53,395 nucleotides of DNA from a virus. A program made the position numbers and the translations under genes. The stretch lies in the IMG/VR virus record IMGVR_UViG_3300043466_002220, positions 1 through 53,395 of that record. One strand, 5' to 3'. How positions within the stretch are numbered: the stretch's first letter is position 1; every line of letters starts with the position of its first letter. Under the pieces are notes generated by a model. That model had not been told where the DNA came from. It saw nothing but the letters and a program-made list of their open reading frames with translations, and made no database searches. Positions 10,849 through 20,034 of the stretch are shown piece after piece.

Positions 10849-10879
10849 CAAAGATAACCTTTTTTTATTAAAATTCCAA
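10849..10879 (-). promoter_or_regulatory. Bacteroidota-type promoter upstream of the GIY-YIG gene
   Basis: On the minus strand TTTGGAATT (TTG at 10877-10879) is followed after 20 nt by TATCTTTG (10849-10856). The -7 element runs into a palindrome (TTTGCAT, 5 nt, ATGCAAA on the plus strand, about 10835-10852), so the predicted RNA would begin with part of a hairpin. It should drive the endonuclease gene and the three ejected-protein genes downstream, after the muzzle terminator. Confidence 0.75.
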
Positions 10880-10900
10880 ATATTTTTATATATATTTTAT

Positions 10901-10949
10901 ATAAAAAAAAAGTATAGACCATACTTTACAAAAATATGACCTATACTTA
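10901..10949 (-). terminator. Intrinsic terminator after the muzzle gene
   Basis: On the minus strand an 8-bp stem (AAGTATAG with CTATACTT, 10910-10917 and 10941-10948) is followed by a run of nine or more T. It lies immediately after the stop codon of the 1522-aa gene and before the promoter at 10849, so it separates the two transcription units. Confidence 0.7.
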
Positions 10950-10956
10950 ATTATTT

Positions 10957-13900
10957 TTAAACTGTATATTGTACTAATAAATCGTGCAATATCAATTTTT
11001 TATTTTGACTGTTATCAAATTGTAATAACAACTTAATCCAAGGACCTCTAATGCGATTTCTACCTTGTCTTGGTATCTCAGCATTCCAATCTCTAAAACG
11101 TCGTCTTAAATTACCGTTTCTACTATTAACCAAAGGTGTTAATGTAGAATCTTGATAATCATTGTATGCTTGTATTTTTGTAAGTGTTAAATCAGGTTGA
11201 TCTACATTGTTAATATATACTTCTGACTTAAAGTTAATATTGTCAAACACACAATCAAAATATGGTTCAGGGTTTAGATTAAATATAATTTTACTTGGAT
11301 AATATGTGTCAAAGTATACATTGTAATCACCTTGTCCTTGTTCATATAATTTATTATTATCAGGATGTAATGCTAAAAACAAATCTCCATAACTAATATA
11401 CATACTAGATAAATAATCATAAAAAGAAGTAAATGTTTGTTTTAACTCATTATATACAATTGTAAAACTTTTATTACTTTGTAAAAATGTAAAAACAATT
11501 TCATTATTTAAATAATCATAATTACTAACAACACCTTCTTTAATTAAAGGATTATCTGATTCTAAAATAATATCTGTATTTTTAATTAAATATGAATGCA
11601 TTCCTTTTATATCAGATAATTCATTATTTACAACATTAATTGTTTTATTTAATGTATCATAAAAATAAAATGCATTTGGCGAATTTGTAACAGACCACTT
11701 ATTTAATGTACCAGTCATTGTTGATAAATAATTATATCTATCTAAAACTTGTCCAGTACCTAATTGAATTGCAATTCCATCATTTCCTTGAACTTGTACT
11801 CTAGGATTAATAGATATTTGTGCAATAGCTCTATCTTGTAATGAATATATTTCATCTTTAAAAGAATGTAAACAATTTATAGAACCATGTTTACCATCTA
11901 AATACATTACGTCATTAGTTAAATATGTTAACCAACTATCAATTATTTCACCTGGTATTTTTATTGAAGAACTTATTATACCGTTTTCAAATTTTGAAAC
12001 AGCTTTAAAATTATAATCAACATCTTTTCTTACAAAGAAATTAGATTCTTGTGAATAAACTTTATTATAATTTTGATATTCTTCATATCTAGGTTGAAAT
12101 CTACTATCCCAATCTTCTACTGAATAATCACTTCTATTTCTATTGTTAATAGTACTTTCTAATTTTACATTTACGATTTCTGTAAATTGAGGTATTTGAT
12201 CATCATATATTTCAGTATTTGTTTTAACAATTTTAGTAAATTTAAAATCACTAATAAATGTATCTCCTGGATTTTTACAATGATAATTTAATTCGTTTGA
12301 AACATTAAAAATAAATTCTTGATATTCACCTATTTCAACATAATTTGTTCTTTTACGTGATTCATAATCATTACCACCATATAAAAGACCTAAATATATC
12401 GATGATTTATTTAAAATAAATTCACTTATAATCCCAACTTTTCCTTCTCCGTTAGAAATTATATCTGTTAAAGGATTAAAAGTATGTCCAGATAAAGTTT
12501 CAAAAATATTATCTAATGATGTTCTATCAATAGTATCTACAATATCATCATTCAAACTAAATAAGATACATCTTGAACCCCATGAATTTAATTCTTTTAT
12601 TCTAAAATTAGGCATATCGTCAGATACTTCTCCACTATCAGTATTCATTATCTGATAAGTATTATAAAAAGCTAATTCTGAATCTGCATTATATAATGTT
12701 CTATTAGCACCTGTTTCTACAATTAAAGGATTACCATAAACATCATAAACTAATGGATTATCTGAATAAATAAATTCTCCGTTATATTCCCTGTACATTT
12801 GAAATTGACCATAGGATTGAAGACCTATTAATCCCCAATAATTAAAACTTTTTGGATCACCTGTAATAGGTTCTAATCCTTCACCATTTAATCGTTGATT
12901 TGTAGCTGTTTGAGTATTTACATATTCTTGATATGTGGGTATATATAATGGTACTTCTGACGCATATATACCGTATGTAGTATTATGTTCTAATACTAAA
13001 TTATCTACATATAATTGATATTCTGCCTGTGTTGGATTTTCTGGTGGATTTTCTGGATCATAAGGAGTTCCATCTGGTAACACATAATCCACATTAAAAC
13101 TATTAGTATAAGGAGTTATTGCTCCATATATTTTTAATTCGTATTCAGTTAATCTATTTTCTTTATTTATTAATTTTCCCCAATAAGCATTGTAGTTATT
13201 TTTAATAGCTCCTATAACATTTAAATTAGAATTTTCAAATCTTTGTACATTATTAAATGTTACGTCAGGAGTATAAAATTGCATTAATTGATTAAATTGA
13301 TAAACCATACTTCTTTTGTCTGAAGAAGCAATACTGTTAAATATTTCAGCTCTACCGTTATTTCTACCTCCAATACTACCAAATCCACTCATTCCTACAT
13401 ACTTAAAAGTCTCAGTCATTCTTGCATGACTAAAATTTATTGTAGTTATTAATAAAGTATTAGATGTTATTGATTGAATTATTCTTGATTGATCTGTTAC
13501 TCCATTTACTATTATTTTATCTCCTATTGATAATTCAGATAAAAAACTTGTTCCAAATCCTGATACACTATTACTTCCTGCTGAAACAGAAACTGTTCCT
13601 GTTCCATTTAATCTTGATCCTGATTCAAAAGATGTTGTGATTCCTCCACCTTCAGATGGGTGAGGAGTATCTCTATCATCTACTCTAGCGTAATTAAACA
13701 TTCCTTTTAACGGAGCAATAGAACCGTCAAATGATCTCATTAAAGAAGGTAATTTTGGTTCATTATTATATTTCTCTCTTTCAGCTATTTCAGATTCAGG
13801 AATATAATTTCCAAAAGTATCTATTCCTGTATTTCTTATAACGTAAGAACTATTTATTAAACCTTGACTTAAAATACTTCTATCATTAAGTGTTCTTTCA

Positions 13901-15525
13901 GCTCTAAGTAATTTAAAACCTACAGGTTTGTCATCATCATTTAAAAAATTACTTGATGTATTTAACCATACATAAAAATCAGAATTAAATTTAATTTTTA
14001 AATTAGCATAAAATCCACCTAAATTAGATTTTTCATTTTCTACATTTACTTTAAAATCAGTAATCCATTTAGGTAATGATATTTGACCTTTACGATTATA
14101 AAATTGAACACCTAATCTATATATTTCTCTATCTTTAAAAAATTTACCTTCAGATTGTTTTTTAGTAATTTCATCAGTAGCTACTCCTATTTCACTTCTA
14201 AATAATTCCCAACTTAAAAATTTACCAGTACCTCCAATAATATTACTATTATATTTATATTTATATACATCAAAATTTTTATTTAAACAGTTATGTTTTA
14301 AAGGTATAATAGAATAATCGTTAGATACTAATAATTGATTATTTCCAATAATAGTATCTGTTAAACTATCGTAAGTTAAAGAATCATAAATTGAAGTCGT
14401 TAAACTGTTTACAGGATATGAATATGTTCGTGTGTCAACACTTAAATCAAAAACTTTTTCTTGATAATTAGCACTGAATAATCTATTAAACTTTGTATTA
14501 ATATGTTTAGGAATATATAAATTATTATTACCTAAAAAAGAAAATTCTTCTAAAGATAATGTATTGATTATATTACCTGTATCATAATGAGTTAATTCTG
14601 TAGAACCTTGTATATTTTTATCTAATATTAAACTTATTTGAGGTAATTCATTGTAAGTATATTTAACAGAATATAATCTTAAATTAGTATAATCTTGATC
14701 AATTATTGGTATTTTTACTACAGGGTATGTAGAAACAACTTCATTAACTTTACCTCCTCCGTTTTCACCATTATCTAAAGATACTAATTCACTTAAAGGA
14801 CTTAATTTAGTAGATGCTCCGTTTATACGATATAATGTATATGCGTATTGAATCATTCCTGCAGTGTGTGTACCACCTTGTTCTTTAGTAATAATTTGAG
14901 GTTGACTAAATTTAAAATTACCTACAACATTAATTAAACTTGATTCTATATCAATTAATTCATCATTGTCACCGTTAAGTATTGAATGATGAATATTTAT
15001 AAATCTCATTTGATTAACACCGTCTACCCAGTAAACTTTTTCAATATTATTATTTTCATAATTTATTAAAGCTTGTATTGGATTATTAATGTTAAAATTA
15101 AGATTTCGTAAATATAATAATGTAATTGAATATGTTTTAATATCTACTTTCCAAATACAGTCAAATCCATTATTATCTGTAGTAAATAATATTATATTTT
15201 TTTTACCTATTGTATTACCAATAATTAATTGTGTTGAAGGTTGTCCTGTACTATTATACGTATTATTAATATCATTTGTAGTATAACTTAAAACATTTGA
15301 ACCAAATTGTCCGTATGTAATTCTTTTAGTTGTATAATTTATAACAGGTGTAGGTACAGTTAAAACTAACTTATTACCTTTATCATTTGTTACAGAATTA
15401 GAACTTTGAGAATCTGTTGACAATATTCTTATATTTTTACCTTCAAAATAAAATTGATTTGAAAATTTAGATTGACTTATATCTTGGTTCATACCATCAT
15501 AAGTCATTACAACTGTTTTATTCAT
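10957..15525 (-). CDS. Tail muzzle-like structural protein, 1522 aa
   Basis: A single frame of 1522 residues, beta-rich with few charged helices and many Asn, Tyr and Ser, starting MNKTVVMTYDGMNQD. Size, composition and place (directly after the 235-aa tail-stabilisation-like gene and before the cargo genes) match the muzzle protein that closes the distal end of the short tail in crAss-like phages. A Gly/Ser/Val-rich stretch at about 640-690 looks like an inserted beta domain. A terminator follows the stop codon. The assignment rests on position, length and general resemblance; I see no catalytic motif. Confidence 0.65.
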   Translation of the reverse strand: MNKTVVMTYDGMNQDISQSKFSNQFYFEGKNIRILSTDSQSSNSVTNDKGNKLVLTVPTPVINYTTKRITYGQFGSNVLSYTTNDINNTYNSTGQPSTQLIIGNTIGKKNIILFTTDNNGFDCIWKVDIKTYSITLLYLRNLNFNINNPIQALINYENNNIEKVYWVDGVNQMRFINIHHSILNGDNDELIDIESSLINVVGNFKFSQPQIITKEQGGTHTAGMIQYAYTLYRINGASTKLSPLSELVSLDNGENGGGKVNEVVSTYPVVKIPIIDQDYTNLRLYSVKYTYNELPQISLILDKNIQGSTELTHYDTGNIINTLSLEEFSFLGNNNLYIPKHINTKFNRLFSANYQEKVFDLSVDTRTYSYPVNSLTTSIYDSLTYDSLTDTIIGNNQLLVSNDYSIIPLKHNCLNKNFDVYKYKYNSNIIGGTGKFLSWELFRSEIGVATDEITKKQSEGKFFKDREIYRLGVQFYNRKGQISLPKWITDFKVNVENEKSNLGGFYANLKIKFNSDFYVWLNTSSNFLNDDDKPVGFKLLRAERTLNDRSILSQGLINSSYVIRNTGIDTFGNYIPESEIAEREKYNNEPKLPSLMRSFDGSIAPLKGMFNYARVDDRDTPHPSEGGGITTSFESGSRLNGTGTVSVSAGSNSVSGFGTSFLSELSIGDKIIVNGVTDQSRIIQSITSNTLLITTINFSHARMTETFKYVGMSGFGSIGGRNNGRAEIFNSIASSDKRSMVYQFNQLMQFYTPDVTFNNVQRFENSNLNVIGAIKNNYNAYWGKLINKENRLTEYELKIYGAITPYTNSFNVDYVLPDGTPYDPENPPENPTQAEYQLYVDNLVLEHNTTYGIYASEVPLYIPTYQEYVNTQTATNQRLNGEGLEPITGDPKSFNYWGLIGLQSYGQFQMYREYNGEFIYSDNPLVYDVYGNPLIVETGANRTLYNADSELAFYNTYQIMNTDSGEVSDDMPNFRIKELNSWGSRCILFSLNDDIVDTIDRTSLDNIFETLSGHTFNPLTDIISNGEGKVGIISEFILNKSSIYLGLLYGGNDYESRKRTNYVEIGEYQEFIFNVSNELNYHCKNPGDTFISDFKFTKIVKTNTEIYDDQIPQFTEIVNVKLESTINNRNRSDYSVEDWDSRFQPRYEEYQNYNKVYSQESNFFVRKDVDYNFKAVSKFENGIISSSIKIPGEIIDSWLTYLTNDVMYLDGKHGSINCLHSFKDEIYSLQDRAIAQISINPRVQVQGNDGIAIQLGTGQVLDRYNYLSTMTGTLNKWSVTNSPNAFYFYDTLNKTINVVNNELSDIKGMHSYLIKNTDIILESDNPLIKEGVVSNYDYLNNEIVFTFLQSNKSFTIVYNELKQTFTSFYDYLSSMYISYGDLFLALHPDNNKLYEQGQGDYNVYFDTYYPSKIIFNLNPEPYFDCVFDNINFKSEVYINNVDQPDLTLTKIQAYNDYQDSTLTPLVNSRNGNLRRRFRDWNAEIPRQGRNRIRGPWIKLLLQFDNSQNKKLILHDLLVQYTV

Positions 15526-15527
15526 AA

Positions 15528-16235
15528 TTAATGATATTTTTTAGTATATTCTTTTTGACCAAAGTTTTTATAAAAAGTATCATATGATTGATCTTGAATA
15601 ATTATTCTATTTAAACCATTCATCATACTTTCTAATTGATCCATTCCTTGTATTTTAGTAGAAGTATCTGCTTGTCCTAAATACCAATCTCTTTGTTGAC
15701 TTAAATATTGAAAAACTTTATCTTGTATTTTACCCATCATCCACAATGGTTCTACATATCTATGTAAAATAAAATATTCTAAACCATATTTAAAAGATTC
15801 ATTATCTGGTACTAAAGGATATCCATGTTCATCAACGCTCAATGCTTTATATGAAATTTCAATAAATCCTTCTTTTTGAGAAGTAGTTATTACACAATTC
15901 TGTAAAGTGTAAGTATATTCTGTAGGATAATCATTGTTATCTTGAGAGTCATGATATAAATCAGTAGCATATCTCATAGCAATAGGATCTTGACAACCAT
16001 CTATTCCTAAATAACGAATTCCTCTAACATTTATAATGTTTGTAGGAATTGATGTCTTATAGTTTTTAATTTCTAGTTTTTTAATTTCATCTATATATAT
16101 TAGAGGAGTTCCTACTAATCTAATAAATTCTAAAGCAAATTCTGCTGCTTGTTCATATGTTAATTCTAAAGCTAGAGGATTTCTCATAACTTTCCATATG
16201 ATATTTCCTAAACTTATTTGTAATCCATTTATCAT
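15528..16235 (-). CDS. P22-like tail stabilisation/ring protein, 235 aa
   Basis: The sequence starts MINGLQISLGNIIWKVMRNP and has a helical N-terminal half, a short beta segment and a helical C-terminus with FQYLSQQRDWYLGQAD. Crass-like phages encode a P22 gp4-like tail accessory protein at this position, just before the muzzle, forming a ring between portal and tail. It is 2 nt from the muzzle gene and 1 nt from the upstream gene, so translation is probably coupled. The ring role is inferred from synteny and a general match to that family; the exact ring is not assigned. Confidence 0.6.
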   Translation of the reverse strand: MINGLQISLGNIIWKVMRNPLALELTYEQAAEFALEFIRLVGTPLIYIDEIKKLEIKNYKTSIPTNIINVRGIRYLGIDGCQDPIAMRYATDLYHDSQDNNDYPTEYTYTLQNCVITTSQKEGFIEISYKALSVDEHGYPLVPDNESFKYGLEYFILHRYVEPLWMMGKIQDKVFQYLSQQRDWYLGQADTSTKIQGMDQLESMMNGLNRIIIQDQSYDTFYKNFGQKEYTKKYH

Positions 16236-16236
16236 T

Positions 16237-16749
16237 TTAATATAATTTAAAAGCGTTAAAATTTTCTTTATTTGGATCTAATATTCGTTTAGCAAGCATT
16301 CTTTGAAATGATCTACAAGCTTTAAAACGATATAGTTGTTTGTTTTTATATGTAAAACCAGTTTTTAATGCTTTTATTCTAAACACATATTTAGATGTGT
16401 GATTATTACTATATTTAATAATAATCTTCTTTTCTTTAGTTTCATTATCTGATTCCCACAATTCTTTAGTTGTTTTCCAATCAATAGGATTATTATTAAC
16501 TAATTTACCATTTTCTATCTTAGGAACTTTTTTTATTTTTCTTACACAAAAAGTAAATTGTAACATTATAGGAGTAAACTCTAAATCCTTTTCAATTATT
16601 AATTCTACAATATTTTTATTAAATTCACTAATGATTTTATTAAAAAGTTTAGAATCAACAGCTTGTTTATTGTTTTTATTATAATATTTATAATAATCTC
16701 TTAATCCATAATCAACATTAATTTTACCTTCTGTACGTCTAATTATCAT
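16237..16749 (-). CDS. Conserved crAss-like structural-block protein, weakly IHF/HU-like, 170 aa
   Basis: A basic protein starting MIIRRTEGKINVDYGLRDYY. The segment about 42-80 (F..II..FNKNIVELII then a basic beta stretch) resembles the helical start and beta arm of IHF/HU proteins. An IHF-like subunit has been reported in the structural block of crAss-like phages, and this may be its equivalent. The C-terminal third is basic and aromatic (RFKACRSFQRMLAKRI). It overlaps the start region of the upstream gene by 11 nt. The DNA-binding idea is tentative. Confidence 0.4.
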   Translation of the reverse strand: MIIRRTEGKINVDYGLRDYYKYYNKNNKQAVDSKLFNKIISEFNKNIVELIIEKDLEFTPIMLQFTFCVRKIKKVPKIENGKLVNNNPIDWKTTKELWESDNETKEKKIIIKYSNNHTSKYVFRIKALKTGFTYKNKQLYRFKACRSFQRMLAKRILDPNKENFNAFKLY

Positions 16750-17425
16750 CTGTGTTATTATTTTTATCTTCAGGTATTTGTAATGTACCTAACAATGTTT
16801 TAACAATTTCTTCACGAATACTATCTATGTGATGTGATTGTAATGGATATTGAGTAATATCTTCATTAAAACACGTAGAAGGTTGTTCACATCCACAACA
16901 ATTAAAATAGTTTTTTAAATCTAAAGGATTTTCAAAAATACCTGTAACTGTTATACATTCAATTAATTTTACAGCGTCATTTTCACTAAGTAAATAAATG
17001 TGCATATCATCATCTAAAAAAACATATACTGCTTGATTAAATGTAGAATATTTACTAAATATTGCACGTTGTTTTGTTACAAAATTAAAAGGTAATTCTA
17101 TTCTATTAGTAGGCTTAATTGTTGTTAGTGCACTTTTTAAATGTAATTCTAAAGGTTTAGGAATAGCTTTTTTAGTACGCATTATTGTTTCACATTCTAA
17201 ATCTAAACCACACTGATTAACATTTACTTCTTCTAACTCTAAACATAATGTTTGAAGTATTGAAGTATCAATTGTTTTTTGTAAATTATTTAAATCATTA
17301 CGAAGATATTTACTTCGTTTAATTCCCCATAAATACATAATATATTTTGATGATATTTCACTATCATCTGTGTACTGACGTAAAGCTTCTCTAACGTCGT
17401 ATTCAAGTTCTCTAATTGTTGCCAT
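16739..17425 (-). CDS. Virion neck/ring protein, 228 aa
   Basis: It starts MATIRELEYDVREALRQY, followed by helices rich in Arg and Tyr, then a mixed region with clustered cysteines (NCCGCEQPSTC, about 175-190) that could bind a metal. I recognise the style of a conserved protein located before the tail-stabilisation gene in crAss-like phages, where ring proteins connect portal and muzzle. The exact ring is not assignable from sequence alone. A minus-strand terminator lies only 12 nt upstream of its start, with no clear promoter between, so it may depend on read-through. Confidence 0.5.
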   Translation of the reverse strand: MATIRELEYDVREALRQYTDDSEISSKYIMYLWGIKRSKYLRNDLNNLQKTIDTSILQTLCLELEEVNVNQCGLDLECETIMRTKKAIPKPLELHLKSALTTIKPTNRIELPFNFVTKQRAIFSKYSTFNQAVYVFLDDDMHIYLLSENDAVKLIECITVTGIFENPLDLKNYFNCCGCEQPSTCFNEDITQYPLQSHHIDSIREEIVKTLLGTLQIPEDKNNNTDDN

Positions 17426-17436
17426 GTATGGATATT

Positions 17437-17463
17437 AAAAAAGCCGCCCTTTCGGAACGGCTT
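17437..17463 (-). terminator. Intrinsic terminator after the exonuclease gene
   Basis: On the minus strand an 8-bp GC-rich stem (AGCCGTTC with GGGCGGCT, loop CGAAA) is followed by six T. It is the most GC-rich hairpin in the minus-strand block and sits 8 nt after the exonuclease stop codon. Confidence 0.85.
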
Positions 17464-17470
17464 GAGTTTG

Positions 17471-18397
17471 TTATTTATTTATCTCTAAAAATTTCTTATA
17501 GTTTGTATCACTCATTTCAAAAGCTCTATTAGTATCGAGATCTATCATTATATGTTTAATAGTTCCTGAGTTTGTAGTAATAGTTTTAAAATGTTCAATA
17601 TTAAAAGTACCTGTAATAGGAGATGTTTGTTTTACTTGACCGTTTAAAACACCTGCATGAATTCTAGGATTATCTAAATATTGTAATTCGTTATAAACTT
17701 TTTCTAATTGTCTAACATCTTCATCACAATAATCTAACATGTCCTTTAATGCTTCTCTGTCATTTTTCATTACTACTTTATCCCATAAATCAGGAGTAGT
17801 TTGTATTTTACCTTCAAATCCTAAAAATTTAGAAATATAATCTAATCTATTTGAATTTAAATAAAGTTTTGATTTAGCTACTTTTAAAGTATCAAATTGT
17901 TTATAATTAGGTAATGTTGGAATTCTGTGATATAATGCTCTAGTCTTAAACCATTTAATATCAAAATTATCTCCATTATGTGCTACAATTAAATCAGCTT
18001 CATTTAATACTTCTACAAATTGTTCAATTAGGAATTTATCACATTGATTTTTATCCCAAGTTAAATTATAAACAGTATCTTCACCTAACCACTTATATGA
18101 CACACATATAATGGCACGTTCTTTTAATATTTGATTTGTATTAATATTTTGTTTAAAACCTGCTCTCCAAAACCATCCTACATTAGGTGATGTTTCTAAA
18201 TCATAGATAAGAATTTTACCTAGTGATTTTTGTTTTTCAAAAGTTTCTAAGCTTCTAGTTTCTCTTAATGCAATTTTACATTGATTTGTAGTAACATTAA
18301 ATCCTTTTTTAACTAAATGATCTCTTAATCGCTTAAAACCTTCTTTTTTATAACCAGGTTTATTTATTAAAAATTCCTTAATTTCTTCCAACTTCAT
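17471..18397 (-). CDS. DEDD-family 3'-5' exonuclease (RNase H-like fold), 308 aa
   Basis: The catalytic blocks of a DEDD exonuclease of the predicted RNase_H_2/YprB type are present: IYDLETSP (Asp66, Glu68), VAHNGDNFDIKW (Asp143/Asp146) and DYCDEDVRQL (Asp227). A helical, basic N-terminal domain of about 60 residues precedes them. The frame is open to 18433, but a promoter -7 element at 18420-18427 overlaps that extension, so I place the start at the internal Met at 18397 (MKLEEIKEFL). It probably acts on phage or host nucleic acid. It is followed by a strong terminator and forms its own unit inside the structural block. Confidence 0.85.
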   Translation of the reverse strand: MKLEEIKEFLINKPGYKKEGFKRLRDHLVKKGFNVTTNQCKIALRETRSLETFEKQKSLGKILIYDLETSPNVGWFWRAGFKQNINTNQILKERAIICVSYKWLGEDTVYNLTWDKNQCDKFLIEQFVEVLNEADLIVAHNGDNFDIKWFKTRALYHRIPTLPNYKQFDTLKVAKSKLYLNSNRLDYISKFLGFEGKIQTTPDLWDKVVMKNDREALKDMLDYCDEDVRQLEKVYNELQYLDNPRIHAGVLNGQVKQTSPITGTFNIEHFKTITTNSGTIKHIMIDLDTNRAFEMSDTNYKKFLEINK

Positions 18398-18419
18398 ACT
18401 ATATGTTTTATAATTAATA

Positions 18420-18450
18420 CAAAGATAATACAAATAATTGAGAAATCCAA
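18420..18450 (-). promoter_or_regulatory. Bacteroidota-type promoter for the exonuclease gene
   Basis: On the minus strand TTTGGATTT (TTG at 18448-18450) is followed after 20 nt by TATCTTTG (18420-18427). The expected transcription start, about 7 nt further on, lies between this box and the Met codon at 18397, which decides the start of the exonuclease gene. Confidence 0.8.
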
Positions 18451-18508
18451 ATTTTTTACCAATTATTTTATATCTTTTTTTAATTATTTTTAAACAATTC
18501 TTTTAAAT

Positions 18509-18790
18509 TTAAAAATATTGATTTTTTATAAATAAAATTATTGGAATTAAAATTGTTGCAAAAATGTCAAGTATATCAACTTTTCCACCTTTATACTTAT
18601 CATATATTTCAACTCCCACAGCTAAGACAAAAGTTAAGAATAAGGATAGTTCTGAACTAAAAAAGAAATTCAGAACTAAATAAAACAAAGTGCCGTAAAA
18701 AGCATGTGCAAATTTATCAGCGTGTTTTTGTTTTTTGATAAAAGTTGGTAAAATATTAAATAGTTTCTTCTTCATAAGGCGTATATTCAA
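18509..18790 (-). CDS. Small membrane protein, 93 aa, possible holin-related
   Basis: A basic N-terminus (KKKLFNILPTFIKKQKHADK) is followed by two or three hydrophobic segments (about 32-46, 48-62 and 73-88), with KFAHAFYG and DILDIFATI between them. It resembles small VanZ-like membrane proteins found in Bacteroidota phages. It overlaps the upstream gene by 35 nt; a second Met five codons in would shorten the overlap. Its position at the end of the fibre genes, before the exonuclease unit, makes a lysis-related membrane role possible but not shown. Confidence 0.6.
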   Translation of the reverse strand: MNIRLMKKKLFNILPTFIKKQKHADKFAHAFYGTLFYLVLNFFFSSELSLFLTFVLAVGVEIYDKYKGGKVDILDIFATILIPIILFIKNQYF

Positions 18791-18965
18791 TTCGTTCTAA
18801 TTGTTCAAGTTCAGAGTGAATTTCTGAAAAGTTTTGGTCGTTCAAAACTTCCAAACCTACTATCCATCTATCTGAACCATCTTTCACAAATAAGAGTTCG
18901 CTTGACTTATATTGATAACCATTTAAGGTATTATATTGTTCTGTGTTTGGGTGTAATACTATCAT
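18756..18965 (-). CDS. Small acidic protein, 69 aa, unknown
   Basis: It starts MIVLHPNTEQYNTLNGYQYK and ends in a Glu-rich tail. No known motif. It begins 1 nt after the fibre-like gene and overlaps the next membrane-protein gene by 35 nt, so it is likely translated with them. Small soluble proteins in this position may be fibre chaperones or accessory subunits; that is only a guess from context. Confidence 0.6.
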   Translation of the reverse strand: MIVLHPNTEQYNTLNGYQYKSSELLFVKDGSDRWIVGLEVLNDQNFSEIHSELEQLERIEYTPYEEETI

Positions 18966-18966
18966 A

Positions 18967-19737
18967 TTATAAAGAATTTATATAAGTGTTATAGGCATTG
19001 ACAAAAGCAGTATTTTCAGAAACTAAAGAACATCCCATAGCGTACATAGATATTTTACTATTTGAATAAGCAGAACTACTTCTTAAAATTAACTGACTAG
19101 TAGATGTGATTGAGGTTGAATTTGCAGTTCTACTTTCTTTAATTGTATCATTGAATAATTCAACATTTGTAGAGCTTGTCCGATGTATGGATTTCATACC
19201 TTTAGTTGATGTATAATTAAAAGCACTATTTAACCCATTACCATCTTGATTAATAGTTTGTAAAGCAGAGTTTCCTATCGAAATCCTATTTCTTCCAAAA
19301 GCTGGAGTTCCATCAAGAATGTTACTACCATTAAACAAGAAAATATATCTACTTGCATTATTTAACGCATAATTATTAGTTCCTATTTGTGGATTAAAAT
19401 TCGTGCTTAAATAACTACTCGTTCCATTTCCTGTGAATCCTTCATTTATTGTAAAAGTTGCACTGTTGATATTTGTATATTGCGTTAATCTTTTCCAATC
19501 TATTAAAGCAAAATTAATACTTCCATCAGTTGCAAAATTTGCAAATGTGTCAAGTTTACTCCAAACTCCAGCAGTTTTTAAACTACTTAATAAAGTATTT
19601 TGTTTTATTTGATGGTTTATACTTGGTAAAGTATAACCTTGTGTTGTAGCATAGTCTAAAATAGCTTGATAGTCAGCATCGAAAGAAACACTACCAACAA
19701 AATTATTTTTATGTAAACCTATTCCAAGTCCTAACAT
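18967..19737 (-). CDS. Tail-fibre or appendage protein, 256 aa
   Basis: The N-terminus (MLGLGIGLHKNN) is followed by a short helical region (about 20-85) and then a Ser/Thr/Asn-rich beta region (about 90-245) resembling lectin-like fibre heads of Bacteroidota phages. There are no charged coiled coils. It follows a 91-aa gene by 3 nt; the pair looks like an adaptor plus appendage cassette. Receptor or surface-glycan binding is inferred from composition and neighbours. Confidence 0.5.
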   Translation of the reverse strand: MLGLGIGLHKNNFVGSVSFDADYQAILDYATTQGYTLPSINHQIKQNTLLSSLKTAGVWSKLDTFANFATDGSINFALIDWKRLTQYTNINSATFTINEGFTGNGTSSYLSTNFNPQIGTNNYALNNASRYIFLFNGSNILDGTPAFGRNRISIGNSALQTINQDGNGLNSAFNYTSTKGMKSIHRTSSTNVELFNDTIKESRTANSTSITSTSQLILRSSSAYSNSKISMYAMGCSLVSENTAFVNAYNTYINSL

Positions 19738-19740
19738 AAT

Positions 19741-20016
19741 TTATCCTTTATAAGCTATTACTTTTCCGCTTGCTACTTGTAAATTAACAAAACGCCCATA
19801 TATAACAGTTCCAGCAGTTAACGCTAAAGAAGTTATTGAATTATCACCATCTGTGTCAGAATAAGAATTAATATCACAAGATATAATACTGTCTTCTATT
19901 GCTTGAATAGCAACAAAACCTTCTCCGACATTAGCGTTAGTAGTTAAAACTCTTAATCCAAATTGACCAAATTGTACGTTATCTACATTTGATTTTTCAA
20001 AATAATTTTTATTCAT
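19741..20016 (-). CDS. Small beta-rich virion protein, 91 aa
   Basis: The sequence has the pattern VGEGFVAIQAIEDS then TAGTVIYGRFVNLQVASGKV ending IAYKG. Short proteins of this type are common next to fibre genes in tailed phages, where they are usually annotated as structural or head-decoration proteins. It sits 3 nt upstream of the 256-aa appendage gene and after an 18-nt gap from the spanin-like gene. Confidence 0.55.
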   Translation of the reverse strand: MNKNYFEKSNVDNVQFGQFGLRVLTTNANVGEGFVAIQAIEDSIISCDINSYSDTDGDNSITSLALTAGTVIYGRFVNLQVASGKVIAYKG

Positions 20017-20034
20017 TTTATGTTTTTTTAATTG

